This document shows positions 1 through 5,825 of a stretch of 12,748 nucleotides of DNA, in pieces; position 1 is the first letter of the stretch; each line of letters starts with the position of its first letter. The DNA comes from Propionibacterium sp. GTDB lineage: Bacteria > Actinomycetota > Actinomycetes > Propionibacteriales > Propionibacteriaceae. The stretch lies in NCBI GenBank assembly GCA_012719335.1, contig JAAYAO010000283.1, positions 1 through 12,748 on the forward strand, in the 5' to 3' direction. The notes below the pieces were generated by a model. That model saw only the letters and a program-made list of their open reading frames with translations. It was not told the DNA's origin and made no database searches. Both the position numbers and the translations under genes were made by a program.

Positions 1-87
1 ACCTCGCGGGTGTACCTGCAAACCCTCGACCTGACCGACCTCGATCACCTCGACCTGGTCGCTGCGGAGGTCATGCCGCAACTGTGA
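1..87 (+). CDS. C-terminal end of an LLM-class (luciferase-like) flavin/F420-dependent oxidoreductase, partial
   Basis: Frame 1 is open from the window edge to a TGA at 85-87 and encodes 28 residues. They contain a DLDHLDLVAAEVMPQL ending, which I recognise as typical of the last helix of actinobacterial LLM-class oxidoreductases. These are TIM-barrel enzymes of the bacterial luciferase superfamily that use FMN or F420. The catalytic part lies upstream of the window, so neither the substrate nor the cofactor can be judged. The last 12 codons lie inside a tandem duplication (50-201), and the stop codon is in the first copy. The gene converges on the lipoprotein gene that ends at 230. The family call comes from a short tail only and could be wrong. 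Confidence 0.6.
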   Translation, partial: TSRVYLQTLDLTDLDHLDLVAAEVMPQL

Positions 88-201
88 ACCGGCGTCGGTT
101 GAGCCCGTCGAAACCAGCCGGCATTTCGACCTGGTTGCTGCGGAGGTCATGCTGCAACTGTGAGCCAGCGTCGGTTGAGACCGTCGAAACCAGCCGGCAT
201 T
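50..201. repeat. Tandem direct repeat, two 76-bp copies, spanning the end of a gene
   Basis: Copy 1 is 50-125 and copy 2 is 126-201. They align without gaps and differ at five sites (60, 77, 88, 91, 104 in copy 1), about 93% identity. Copy 1 holds the last 12 codons and stop of the oxidoreductase plus 38 bp beyond it. Copy 2 repeats both parts but is not translated, because the stop lies before it and 76 is not a multiple of 3. Each copy ends with a GGTTGAG...GTCGAAACC block. From memory, similar blocks occur as dispersed intergenic repeats in other high-GC actinobacteria. Confidence 0.9.
89..121 (+). terminator. Imperfect hairpin just after the oxidoreductase stop, possible terminator or REP-like palindrome
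   Basis: The outer arms CCGGC (89-93) and GCCGG (117-121) pair perfectly. Inside them GGTT (97-100) can pair with AACC (113-116), leaving an interrupted stem around GAGCCCGTCGA. It begins one base after the TGA at 85-87. No T-tract follows, so factor-independent termination is doubtful. The second copy (165-197) has a weaker outer stem because of the changes at 164 and 167. Confidence 0.35.
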
Positions 202-229
202 CAGCCGGAGGAGGGGACGGGCGAGCGAT

Positions 230-1237
230 CTACTCGTACACCAGACCGACCCAGGTGTCGACCTCGCCGAGATCCCAACCCTCCATGGTTCGTACCAGGT
301 CGTCCAGCAGGCGTTGCTCCGGTGGGGTCAGGCGTTGTTCGTCGGCTGGCACGGTGGCGTGATCGAGGGAGACGCGCACCATCAACCCGTCCCCTTCCCT
401 CGTCGGGGACACCGATACCGCTTCGACGGAGACGCCGCTGGACAGGGCGTGCAGGGTTGCGGCGTAGTCCGCCATCTCGGCGGGTGCGACCGAACCCGGC
501 GGGATCGGCAGGAGCCATTTCACACCCCGGAAGTGGACCGAGATCTCACCGGGCCAGCCCACCTCGTCGGCGATCCATGCCACCGACCCCCAGGCTTGAC
601 CAACCACGGCGTCCAGCGAATTCGGATCGGCGGGTTCGTCGGGATGGGCGATCAGGCGACGACGATTCGGCGGTACGTCGGAGAACTGCTCACCATCGTC
701 GATGGTCACGTTGAAGGTGATGTCGCTGGTTTCGTCGTCGGCCGCGGCGGCCAGCGCGGCGGCCAACCACTGGCCCATGGCGGGCGGATGGCCGGTGATC
801 CACACGGTGAGGTGCCCGTACGCCTCGATGCGCAGGCGCGGCAACTCGGGGGTGAGCGGCGCGATCTGCGGGTCGTCGGTCACCGCGGCGAAGGTGTCGA
901 CCAGGTCGATCAGGTCGGCCGCCGAGGTGGTGTCGGTGGCCCCGATGTCCACGATCAACCGCTGCGCACGTTCCGGGTCCGACCGCCGGCAGGACGCCGA
1001 GTTGAGGTTCACCTCGATTTCGTCCGCGGGTGCGAAGTCGGTGAACTCGTCGCGGACCCACTCTTCCAGGGCTGCGCAGTCGACACTGCCGGGGCTGGGT
1101 GCTGCGACCGTGGGGGTGGGCTCGGGTGGCCCCGGCGGTACCCAGGGTGGGAACGTGCAGCCCGCAGCCGACGCGGTGAGCAGCACCGCCACCAGCAGGG
1201 CGGGTGTGCGGGTACGGGCCGGTCGGGACGAAGCCAT
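230..1237 (-). CDS. Predicted lipoprotein of unknown function
   Basis: The protein is 335 residues. The N-terminus has arginines at 5, 8 and 10, a hydrophobic stretch at about 12-24 (TPALLVAVLLTASAAG), and a lipobox-like AAGC with Cys27. This predicts export, lipidation and anchoring to the outer face of the membrane. Residues 28-48 form a Pro/Thr-rich linker, as is common in actinobacterial lipoproteins. The rest is acidic and soluble-looking. I recognise no domain or catalytic motif. The ATG at 1237 is chosen because it starts directly before the signal peptide and has a GGGGAG element about 12 bases upstream. An in-frame start at 1306 would put 23 unlikely residues before the signal and overlap the hairpin at 1278-1306. 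The gene follows pfp after 82 bp and converges on the oxidoreductase. Alanine at lipobox -3 is less common than leucine. Confidence 0.85.
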   Translation of the reverse strand: MASSRPARTRTPALLVAVLLTASAAGCTFPPWVPPGPPEPTPTVAAPSPGSVDCAALEEWVRDEFTDFAPADEIEVNLNSASCRRSDPERAQRLIVDIGATDTTSAADLIDLVDTFAAVTDDPQIAPLTPELPRLRIEAYGHLTVWITGHPPAMGQWLAAALAAAADDETSDITFNVTIDDGEQFSDVPPNRRRLIAHPDEPADPNSLDAVVGQAWGSVAWIADEVGWPGEISVHFRGVKWLLPIPPGSVAPAEMADYAATLHALSSGVSVEAVSVSPTREGDGLMVRVSLDHATVPADEQRLTPPEQRLLDDLVRTMEGWDLGEVDTWVGLVYE

Positions 1238-1277
1238 GACTTCATTGTCTCCCCGGCCCGGACATCCAAACGCGACG

Positions 1278-1306
1278 GTGCCCGGCCCCGAATGGGAACC
1301 GGGCAC
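1278..1306 (-). terminator. Hairpin downstream of pfp, likely terminator
   Basis: The arms GTGCCCGG (1278-1285) and CCGGGCAC (1299-1306) form a perfect 8-bp GC-rich stem. The 13-base loop can pair further through CCC (1287-1289) and GGG (1294-1296). It starts 14 bases beyond the pfp stop when read on the minus strand, and lies before the lipoprotein gene on the same strand. Only a short T-run (GTTTGG) follows, so strength is uncertain. It may separate pfp from the lipoprotein gene. Confidence 0.5.
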
Positions 1307-1319
1307 TCGTGCGGGTCGA

Positions 1320-2537
1320 TCAGTGCTGGTTGGGCGTGGCCGGGGGCTGCCCGATCTGCTGCAACATGTCGACGAACCACGGCGTGGTGATATCGAAGGG
1401 CTTGCCGCCGGCGATCCGATCGAACTCGATCACGCGCAACTCGTCGTCGCGTTCCTCGTCGTTACCGACCACGCCGGCCTCGCCGCGCAGCGCCGCTTCG
1501 ACGGCCAGGTCGCACATCGAGCTGATCAGGTCGACGTCGTACTCCACCGGTGCGGCCGAACGGGAGTAGTAGCCCGACTTCTGCACCATCACCTTCTCGG
1601 CGTCCAGGCGGTGCGCGAACTCGTCCCCGAACCAGGCGCCCGGGTTGATCTTGTCGAGCTTGACGTGGCCGAAGGGGTCGCGCGGCACTTCCTTGCCGGC
1701 CTCCTCCAACTCCGCGACGATGCCTTCCACCCCGGCACCCTCGGACAGGAAGATCGTCACGTTGCCAACCTCGTCCATCACCTTCTTCAACCGGGCGGCT
1801 TCCTCGTCGAGGTTGAAGTCGTCCTCGGGCAGGTAGACCGCGTGCACCTCACGCTTCTCGCGGGTCAGGCCGATGTCGGGCAGCGAGGCCCGGGTGTCCA
1901 GCCAGTTGCGGTACTCGTGGGCGGTGGCGGCGGTCAACCCGCCGCAGTGCCGGCCCATCACCTCGTGGATGATCAGCATCCGGGAACCGGAGTTGTGTTC
2001 CGAGACCACGTTCTGGGCGAACCGGGCACCCATCTCCGCGGCGGTCTGGGCGCCCAGCGATTGCCGGATCGGTACGACGTCGTTGTCGATGGTCTTCGGC
2101 AGGCCGACCACGGTCAGCCCGTAGTCGTGGCGGGCCAGGTAGGCGGCCAGGTCGGCGGCGGTGGTGTTGGTGTCGTCGCCACCGATGGTGTGCAGCACGT
2201 CCACGCCGTCGGCGACCAGCCGGTCGGCGGCCACCTGCAGCGGGTCGGCACCCTCGTCCACCAGGCCGCGCTTGACCAGGTCGGCGGTGTTGGTGAGCTT
2301 CACTCGGGAGTTGCCGATCGGGGAGCCACCGTAGGTGTGCAGCAGACCGGCGCTGGCGCGCACCTCCGGGGTGACGGTGTAGTACTCACCGCGCAACAGG
2401 CCCTGATAGCCGTGCTTGTAGGCGATGATCTCCGTCTCCGGGGAGATCTCGGTGTAACGCTGAATCAACCCTCCGATGGCCGAGGAGAGGCACGGGGCGA
2501 ATCCACCGGCAGTGAGCAGGGCGACCTTGTTGACCAT
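1320..2537 (-). CDS. pfp: Pyrophosphate-dependent 6-phosphofructokinase
   Basis: This cytoplasmic enzyme phosphorylates fructose 6-phosphate to fructose 1,6-bisphosphate reversibly, with PPi in place of ATP, so it can serve glycolysis and gluconeogenesis. The 405 residues match the Propionibacterium-type enzyme in length. Visible motifs are the N-terminal TAGGFAPC loop (9-16), GGDDTNT (119-125), PKTIDND (147-153) and MGRHCGG (194-200). Asp122 and Lys148 are the family's PPi signature: ATP enzymes have Gly at both places, and the Asp side chain blocks the ATP alpha-phosphate. Asp151 is the expected catalytic base, and Met194/Arg196 belong to the sugar-phosphate site. The ATG at 2537 has GAAAGG eight bases upstream (2546-2551); a TTG one codon earlier is rejected. 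The gene starts 45 bp after the C-S lyase gene and may share its transcript or use its own -10 at 2570-2575. Confidence 0.95.
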   Translation of the reverse strand: MVNKVALLTAGGFAPCLSSAIGGLIQRYTEISPETEIIAYKHGYQGLLRGEYYTVTPEVRASAGLLHTYGGSPIGNSRVKLTNTADLVKRGLVDEGADPLQVAADRLVADGVDVLHTIGGDDTNTTAADLAAYLARHDYGLTVVGLPKTIDNDVVPIRQSLGAQTAAEMGARFAQNVVSEHNSGSRMLIIHEVMGRHCGGLTAATAHEYRNWLDTRASLPDIGLTREKREVHAVYLPEDDFNLDEEAARLKKVMDEVGNVTIFLSEGAGVEGIVAELEEAGKEVPRDPFGHVKLDKINPGAWFGDEFAHRLDAEKVMVQKSGYYSRSAAPVEYDVDLISSMCDLAVEAALRGEAGVVGNDEERDDELRVIEFDRIAGGKPFDITTPWFVDMLQQIGQPPATPNQH

Positions 2538-2545
2538 CAATGAAA

Positions 2546-2551
2546 CCTTTC
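2546..2551 (-). promoter_or_regulatory. Ribosome binding site of pfp
   Basis: GAAAGG on the minus strand lies eight bases before the ATG at 2537. It supports that ATG over the adjacent in-frame TTG. It also sets pfp apart from several neighbours that lack such a site and look leaderless. Confidence 0.6.
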
Positions 2552-2569
2552 TGGTGTCTGTCGGGTACC

Positions 2570-2575
2570 ACCCTA
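2570..2575 (-). promoter_or_regulatory. Possible -10 box of a pfp-proximal promoter
   Basis: TAGGGT on the minus strand fits the actinobacterial TANNNT -10 pattern. It lies in the 45-bp gap after the C-S lyase stop and would give a leader of about 25 bases that includes the ribosome binding site. No convincing -35 is visible. Co-transcription with the upstream gene is equally possible. Confidence 0.35.
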
Positions 2576-2582
2576 CGACGGG

Positions 2583-3722
2583 CTACCGGGCGGCTGCGAT
2601 GCGGCTGATCGCCTCGGTGATGATCTCCGGTGAGGTGGCGAGGTTGATCCGGGCGAAACCGGCGTAGGCCGGCCCGAAGGTGGCGCCGTCGTTCAGTGCG
2701 ACCCGGGCCTGCTGCAGGAAATGCCGCGACGGCGATTCCAGCCCGAGTGCGCGGCAGTCGAGCCAGGCCAGATAGGTGGCGGTGCCCGGCTGGTAACGCA
2801 CCTGCGGTAGGTGTTCGGCCAACAACCGCACCAGCAGGTGTTGGTTGGCCTCGATCTCGGTGAGCAGCCGGTCGAGCCAGGGTTGCCCGTATTGCAGGGC
2901 GGCGGTGTGCGCGATCACCGCACCGTGGGAGGAGGCTCCGCGGGTGGGCCCGTAGGCCAGGCCGGTGAGGTCCTTGCGGGCCTCGGCCCCGGCCACGATC
3001 AGCGCGGCCTTGTGGGCGGCCAGATTCCAGGCCTTGGACGCCGACACCACGGCGAAGTCGGTTTCGGCCCCGGGCACCGACAGGTAGGGCACGAAGGTGT
3101 CCCCGGAGTGAACCAGCGGGGCGTGGATCTCGTCGGCGATCACCCGCACCTGGTGCTCGCGGGCCAGCCGCGCGACCCGGGCCAGTTCGGTGCGGGTGTG
3201 GGTGGTGGCGGTCGGGTTGTGCGGGCTGCACAGCAGGAAGGCGGTGGGCTTCTCGGTGTCGGCGCCGCCGAAGGCTTCCTCCAGGGCGGCCAGGTCCAGC
3301 CGTCCCTGTTCGGTCAGCGGTACGTCCAGCACCCGTCGTCCGGCCTCGGTGATCACCGAATAGAACGGGGGATAGACCGGTGAGGTCACCACGATCAGGT
3401 CACCGGGCATGGTCAGGGCATGCACCAGCACCGAGATCGACTGCATCACGTCGGGGGCCAGCACCATCTGGTCGACCTCGGGGGCGTAGCCCCACTGCCG
3501 GGCGGAGTACTGCGCCCAGGCCTGTTCGTAGCGGGGGCCGTCGGGGTACCCGGTGTCGCCGTTGCGGATGGCGGCGATCATCGCCTCGGTGACCGGCTCG
3601 GCCAGGTCGACGTCCATCTCGGCCACCCACAGGGGCAGCACGTCGGGGTCGTAGCGGCGCCATTTCATGCTGGTGCGGGTGCGCAGGCGTTCCAGGGGCA
3701 CATTCAGAATCGAGTACTCCAC
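2583..3722 (-). CDS. MalY/PatB family PLP-dependent C-S lyase (cystathionine beta-lyase-like aminotransferase fold)
   Basis: A fold-type I PLP protein of 379 residues, close to the usual MalY/PatB length of about 390. The opening NVPLERLRTRTSMKW followed by LPLWVAEMD (29-37) is characteristic of this subfamily. HNPT (168-171) and DEIH (197-200) are the cofactor-contacting motifs. Lys230 in SASKAWNLAAHK is the expected Schiff-base lysine, and Arg358 in ARINL the substrate carboxylate-binding arginine. Family members cleave the C-S bond of cystathionine or related S-conjugates to pyruvate, ammonia and a thiol; some also regulate, as E. coli MalY does. Substrate is not decided here, and a general aminotransferase is the alternative. 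I choose the GTG at 3722: it places residue 1 just before the conserved block and lies 7 bases from a -10 box, implying a leaderless mRNA. GTGs at 3731 and 3740 are alternatives. Confidence 0.88.
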   Translation of the reverse strand: MEYSILNVPLERLRTRTSMKWRRYDPDVLPLWVAEMDVDLAEPVTEAMIAAIRNGDTGYPDGPRYEQAWAQYSARQWGYAPEVDQMVLAPDVMQSISVLVHALTMPGDLIVVTSPVYPPFYSVITEAGRRVLDVPLTEQGRLDLAALEEAFGGADTEKPTAFLLCSPHNPTATTHTRTELARVARLAREHQVRVIADEIHAPLVHSGDTFVPYLSVPGAETDFAVVSASKAWNLAAHKAALIVAGAEARKDLTGLAYGPTRGASSHGAVIAHTAALQYGQPWLDRLLTEIEANQHLLVRLLAEHLPQVRYQPGTATYLAWLDCRALGLESPSRHFLQQARVALNDGATFGPAYAGFARINLATSPEIITEAISRIAAAR

Positions 3723-3729
3723 TCGCGAC

Positions 3730-3735
3730 ACTCTA
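3730..3735 (-). promoter_or_regulatory. -10 box of the C-S lyase gene, near-leaderless
   Basis: TAGAGT on the minus strand ends 7 bases before the GTG at 3722. A transcript would begin at or within a base or so of the start codon. No Shine-Dalgarno sequence precedes that GTG. The -35 zone would overlap that of the opposing yciO promoter, because the two -10 boxes are only 30 bp apart. Confidence 0.5.
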
Positions 3736-3765
3736 ACCACCCGCGGCCGCCGATGTGATGTGCCC

Positions 3766-3771
3766 TACACT
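3766..3771 (+). promoter_or_regulatory. -10 box of yciO, leaderless
   Basis: TACACT lies exactly at -12 to -7 relative to the A of the ATG at 3778. This is the position expected when transcription starts at the start codon itself. No ribosome binding site is visible. A perfect 8-bp palindrome, GCGGCCGC (3743-3750), sits midway between this box and the opposing one. Confidence 0.6.
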
Positions 3772-3777
3772 CCGGTC

Positions 3778-4401
3778 ATGGCGCGTTACTTCGATGTTCA
3801 CCCGGACAATCCCCAGCAGCGATCGATCCATCAGGTGGTCGACATCATCCGTGACGGGGGGTTGATCGCGTATCCCACCGACTCGGGTTTCGCCCTCGGC
3901 TGCCAACTGGGTAACCGCGACGGTCTGGACCGGATCCGGTCGATCCGCAAACTCGACCAGCACCACCACTTCACCCTGGTGTGTGCGAACTTCGCGCAAC
4001 TGGGTCAGTTCGTGCAGATGGACAACGATGTGTTCCGGGCGGTCAAGGCGGCCACACCGGGTCAGTACACGTTCATCCTGCCCGGCACCCGGGAGGTGCC
4101 CAAGCAGATGCTGCACCCGAAGAAGCGCACCGTGGGTGTGCGGATCCCGCAGCACACCACCACCCTGGAGTTGCTCAACGCGCTGGGTGAACCGCTGATG
4201 TCCTCCACGTTGATCCTGCCCGGTCAGGACGAGCCGATGACCGACGGCTGGCAGATCAAGGAGGAGCTCGACAATGTCCTGGACGCGGTGCTCGACTCCG
4301 GCGATGTGGGCACCGAATCGACCACGGTGGTGAACTTCACCGGCGACGAACCGACCGTCGACCGCCAGGGTGCCGGCGACCCGTCCCTGTTCCTGGCCTG
4401 A
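3778..4401 (+). CDS. yciO: YciO family protein (Sua5/YciO/YrdC fold)
   Basis: The 207 residues match E. coli YciO in length and along most of the sequence, beginning with YFDVHPDNPQQR and continuing with IAYPTDSGFALGC, TPGQYTFILPGT, KKRTVGVRIP and STTVVNFT. The fold is the YrdC alpha/beta sheet that binds double-stranded RNA and nucleotides. TsaC/Sua5 relatives make threonylcarbamoyl-adenylate for the tRNA t6A modification. YciO is a separate branch that does not simply replace TsaC in E. coli, so a t6A role should not be assumed. The ATG at 3778 gives the conserved N-terminus; the frame is open upstream, but that part does not resemble the family. The gene is divergent from the C-S lyase and convergent with the GalT-like gene, whose stop is 16 bp away. 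Confidence 0.92.
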   Translation: MARYFDVHPDNPQQRSIHQVVDIIRDGGLIAYPTDSGFALGCQLGNRDGLDRIRSIRKLDQHHHFTLVCANFAQLGQFVQMDNDVFRAVKAATPGQYTFILPGTREVPKQMLHPKKRTVGVRIPQHTTTLELLNALGEPLMSSTLILPGQDEPMTDGWQIKEELDNVLDAVLDSGDVGTESTTVVNFTGDEPTVDRQGAGDPSLFLA

Positions 4402-4421
4402 ACCTCCGGCTGAGGGTCAGG
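4397..4421. terminator. Palindrome containing both stop codons of yciO and the GalT-like gene
   Basis: CCTGAACCTC (4397-4406) pairs with GAGGGTCAGG (4412-4421) except for one A/G mismatch (4402/4416), around a 5-base loop. The yciO TGA (4399-4401) lies in the left arm and the opposing TGA (4417-4419, read on the minus strand) in the right arm. The position suggests a shared bidirectional terminator. There is no T-tract on either side. Confidence 0.5.
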
Positions 4422-5790
4422 GCTGTTCGGTGGCCAACCGCGGACGGGGCTGGTCACCGCCCAGCAGTGGGTTGTAGCGCAACGAATTGGGCAGGCACTC
4501 GCACTCGGTGGCGATGCGCATGTCGGCGATCCTGCCGGCCTCGCGCAGCTCGTAGAGCTTCGGCACCACTCGGTCACGGATCGCCCACGGGTCGAGGGTG
4601 TTCAGGTAGATCTTCGTGCCGCCCTCGAACCCGGCCAGGGTGGAGACCCGCCACTTCAGCATCACCCGCCACGGCATCGCGACATCCGAATCGAGGGGAC
4701 GGTAGTACCACTCCTCATTGCACGGCACGTCGGTGCCGGTCGCGGCGTGGCAGGCGTGCACCAGGTCGCTGATGCCGCGGATCTCCTCGTCGGTGTGCTC
4801 CCACGGCATCACCGCGGTCGACCTCGAGTAGATCTCCAGGGTCGGGTAGCGGTGCCCGAACCCGGCGAAGGCGATCGCGTGGTCGTTCTCGGCGATCACC
4901 AGGTTCTGATAGCCCGCATAGTTCGTGGCCGCTTCGTTGTAGATGTTGGCGTTGTGGCGCACCACCTGCAGCTCGTGTTCGTTCTGCACCCCGCGCTCAT
5001 CGATCGCCACCAGTTGTTTGTGCAGGTGATCGAAGGACGCCCCGGCAGGTTTCAGCCAGTTCTGGAACACCGCGACATAGCGGACGTACCGGTTCTGGGC
5101 GTACAGCGATTCGGTGGCACGGGCGGTGAACTTGATGTAGCGATAGTGCTCCTCGGGGGTGAGCGTGCCCGAACCGGCCAACTCGTCGTCGGTGGTGGCA
5201 CCGTCCACGTAGTGCCGACGGGCCACGATTACATCATGGCCGCCACCGAAGAAGCCGGTGGCATATTCCAGCAACTCCTCGTCGGTGAGTTCACCGATCT
5301 GCTCCGGGCTGCGGCCGCCGGCGGCCAGCCGTTGCCGCACCACCGCCAACACGTGCTCGCGTCCGGCCGGGTCGGCCAGATAGCGGTCGCGTGCGGCGAT
5401 GTTGTCGGGGGCCAGTTCGTACCCGTAGTTGGCGTGCCAGTAGTCGTAGGACAGGATCTCGAACAGGTTCGGAATGCGGCGGAACTCCGCGGTACCGGCG
5501 GTCAGTTCGTCCCGCGACACCCAGTCGTGTTGTGTCCAGCGGCCCCGCTGCAGCACCAACCGGGACTTCTCCGGCGGGGTTTCGGGGTATCGCTCGCTGC
5601 AGAAAGCACAGTGCCGTCCGTCGTCGCTCGGGTCGAGGGTCTTCGGGTCGGGTCGCACGATGCCGAGCGGACGATGGCCGCGGCCCGGCACGGTCCACAC
5701 CTGGGTGCCGCTGAACGGGTTGACCTGCTTCACCGTGCCGTCGGCCAACCGGGCCAGGTACTCGGGGGTGGGGATGCGCGACAAACTCAT
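4417..5790 (-). CDS. DUF4921 family protein, galactose-1-phosphate uridylyltransferase-like (HIT superfamily)
   Basis: The protein is 457 residues. Near the N-terminus KQVNPFSGTQVWTVPGR (21-37) and a CAFC pair (Cys61, Cys64) are followed by PNLFEILSYDYW and GGHDVIVARRH. Then comes FDHLHKQ, whose His255-Leu-His257-Lys-Gln259 corresponds to the HxHxQ nucleotidyl-transfer motif of GalT and related phosphorylases; His257 aligns with the nucleophile that carries the NMP. The cysteines may bind metal, as in GalT. The overall pattern is what I know as DUF4921, an actinobacterial family often annotated galT. True galactose metabolism is unproven, and no galK or galE is nearby. The ATG at 5790 has AGGAA six bases upstream (5797-5801); the frame is open further upstream, but there it overlaps the Hsp70 gene. 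It follows that gene by 35 bp, so an operon is likely. Confidence 0.85.
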   Translation of the reverse strand: MSLSRIPTPEYLARLADGTVKQVNPFSGTQVWTVPGRGHRPLGIVRPDPKTLDPSDDGRHCAFCSERYPETPPEKSRLVLQRGRWTQHDWVSRDELTAGTAEFRRIPNLFEILSYDYWHANYGYELAPDNIAARDRYLADPAGREHVLAVVRQRLAAGGRSPEQIGELTDEELLEYATGFFGGGHDVIVARRHYVDGATTDDELAGSGTLTPEEHYRYIKFTARATESLYAQNRYVRYVAVFQNWLKPAGASFDHLHKQLVAIDERGVQNEHELQVVRHNANIYNEAATNYAGYQNLVIAENDHAIAFAGFGHRYPTLEIYSRSTAVMPWEHTDEEIRGISDLVHACHAATGTDVPCNEEWYYRPLDSDVAMPWRVMLKWRVSTLAGFEGGTKIYLNTLDPWAIRDRVVPKLYELREAGRIADMRIATECECLPNSLRYNPLLGGDQPRPRLATEQP

Positions 5791-5825
5791 GGTGGGTTCC
5801 TGGGTGTTTCGTGGGTGGGTCGAGA

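Noticed and set aside
50..201. CRISPR array
   Set aside because: There are only two directly adjacent 76-bp copies, with no spacers, and one copy is partly coding. No cas gene is near.
702..2543. A 613-codon open frame on the plus strand, antisense to the lipoprotein and pfp genes
   Set aside because: Its translation is Val/Gly/His-rich with no recognisable domain, and it lies opposite a clear phosphofructokinase. Long antisense frames are expected at this GC content.
3778..4401. Calling this gene the t6A synthase TsaC/Sua5
   Set aside because: Length and sequence follow the YciO branch, whose role in t6A formation is not established.
4417..5790. Calling this gene a true galT of the Leloir pathway
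   Set aside because: The HxHxQ motif supports the superfamily only. The sequence fits the DUF4921 family, and no galK or galE is present in the window.
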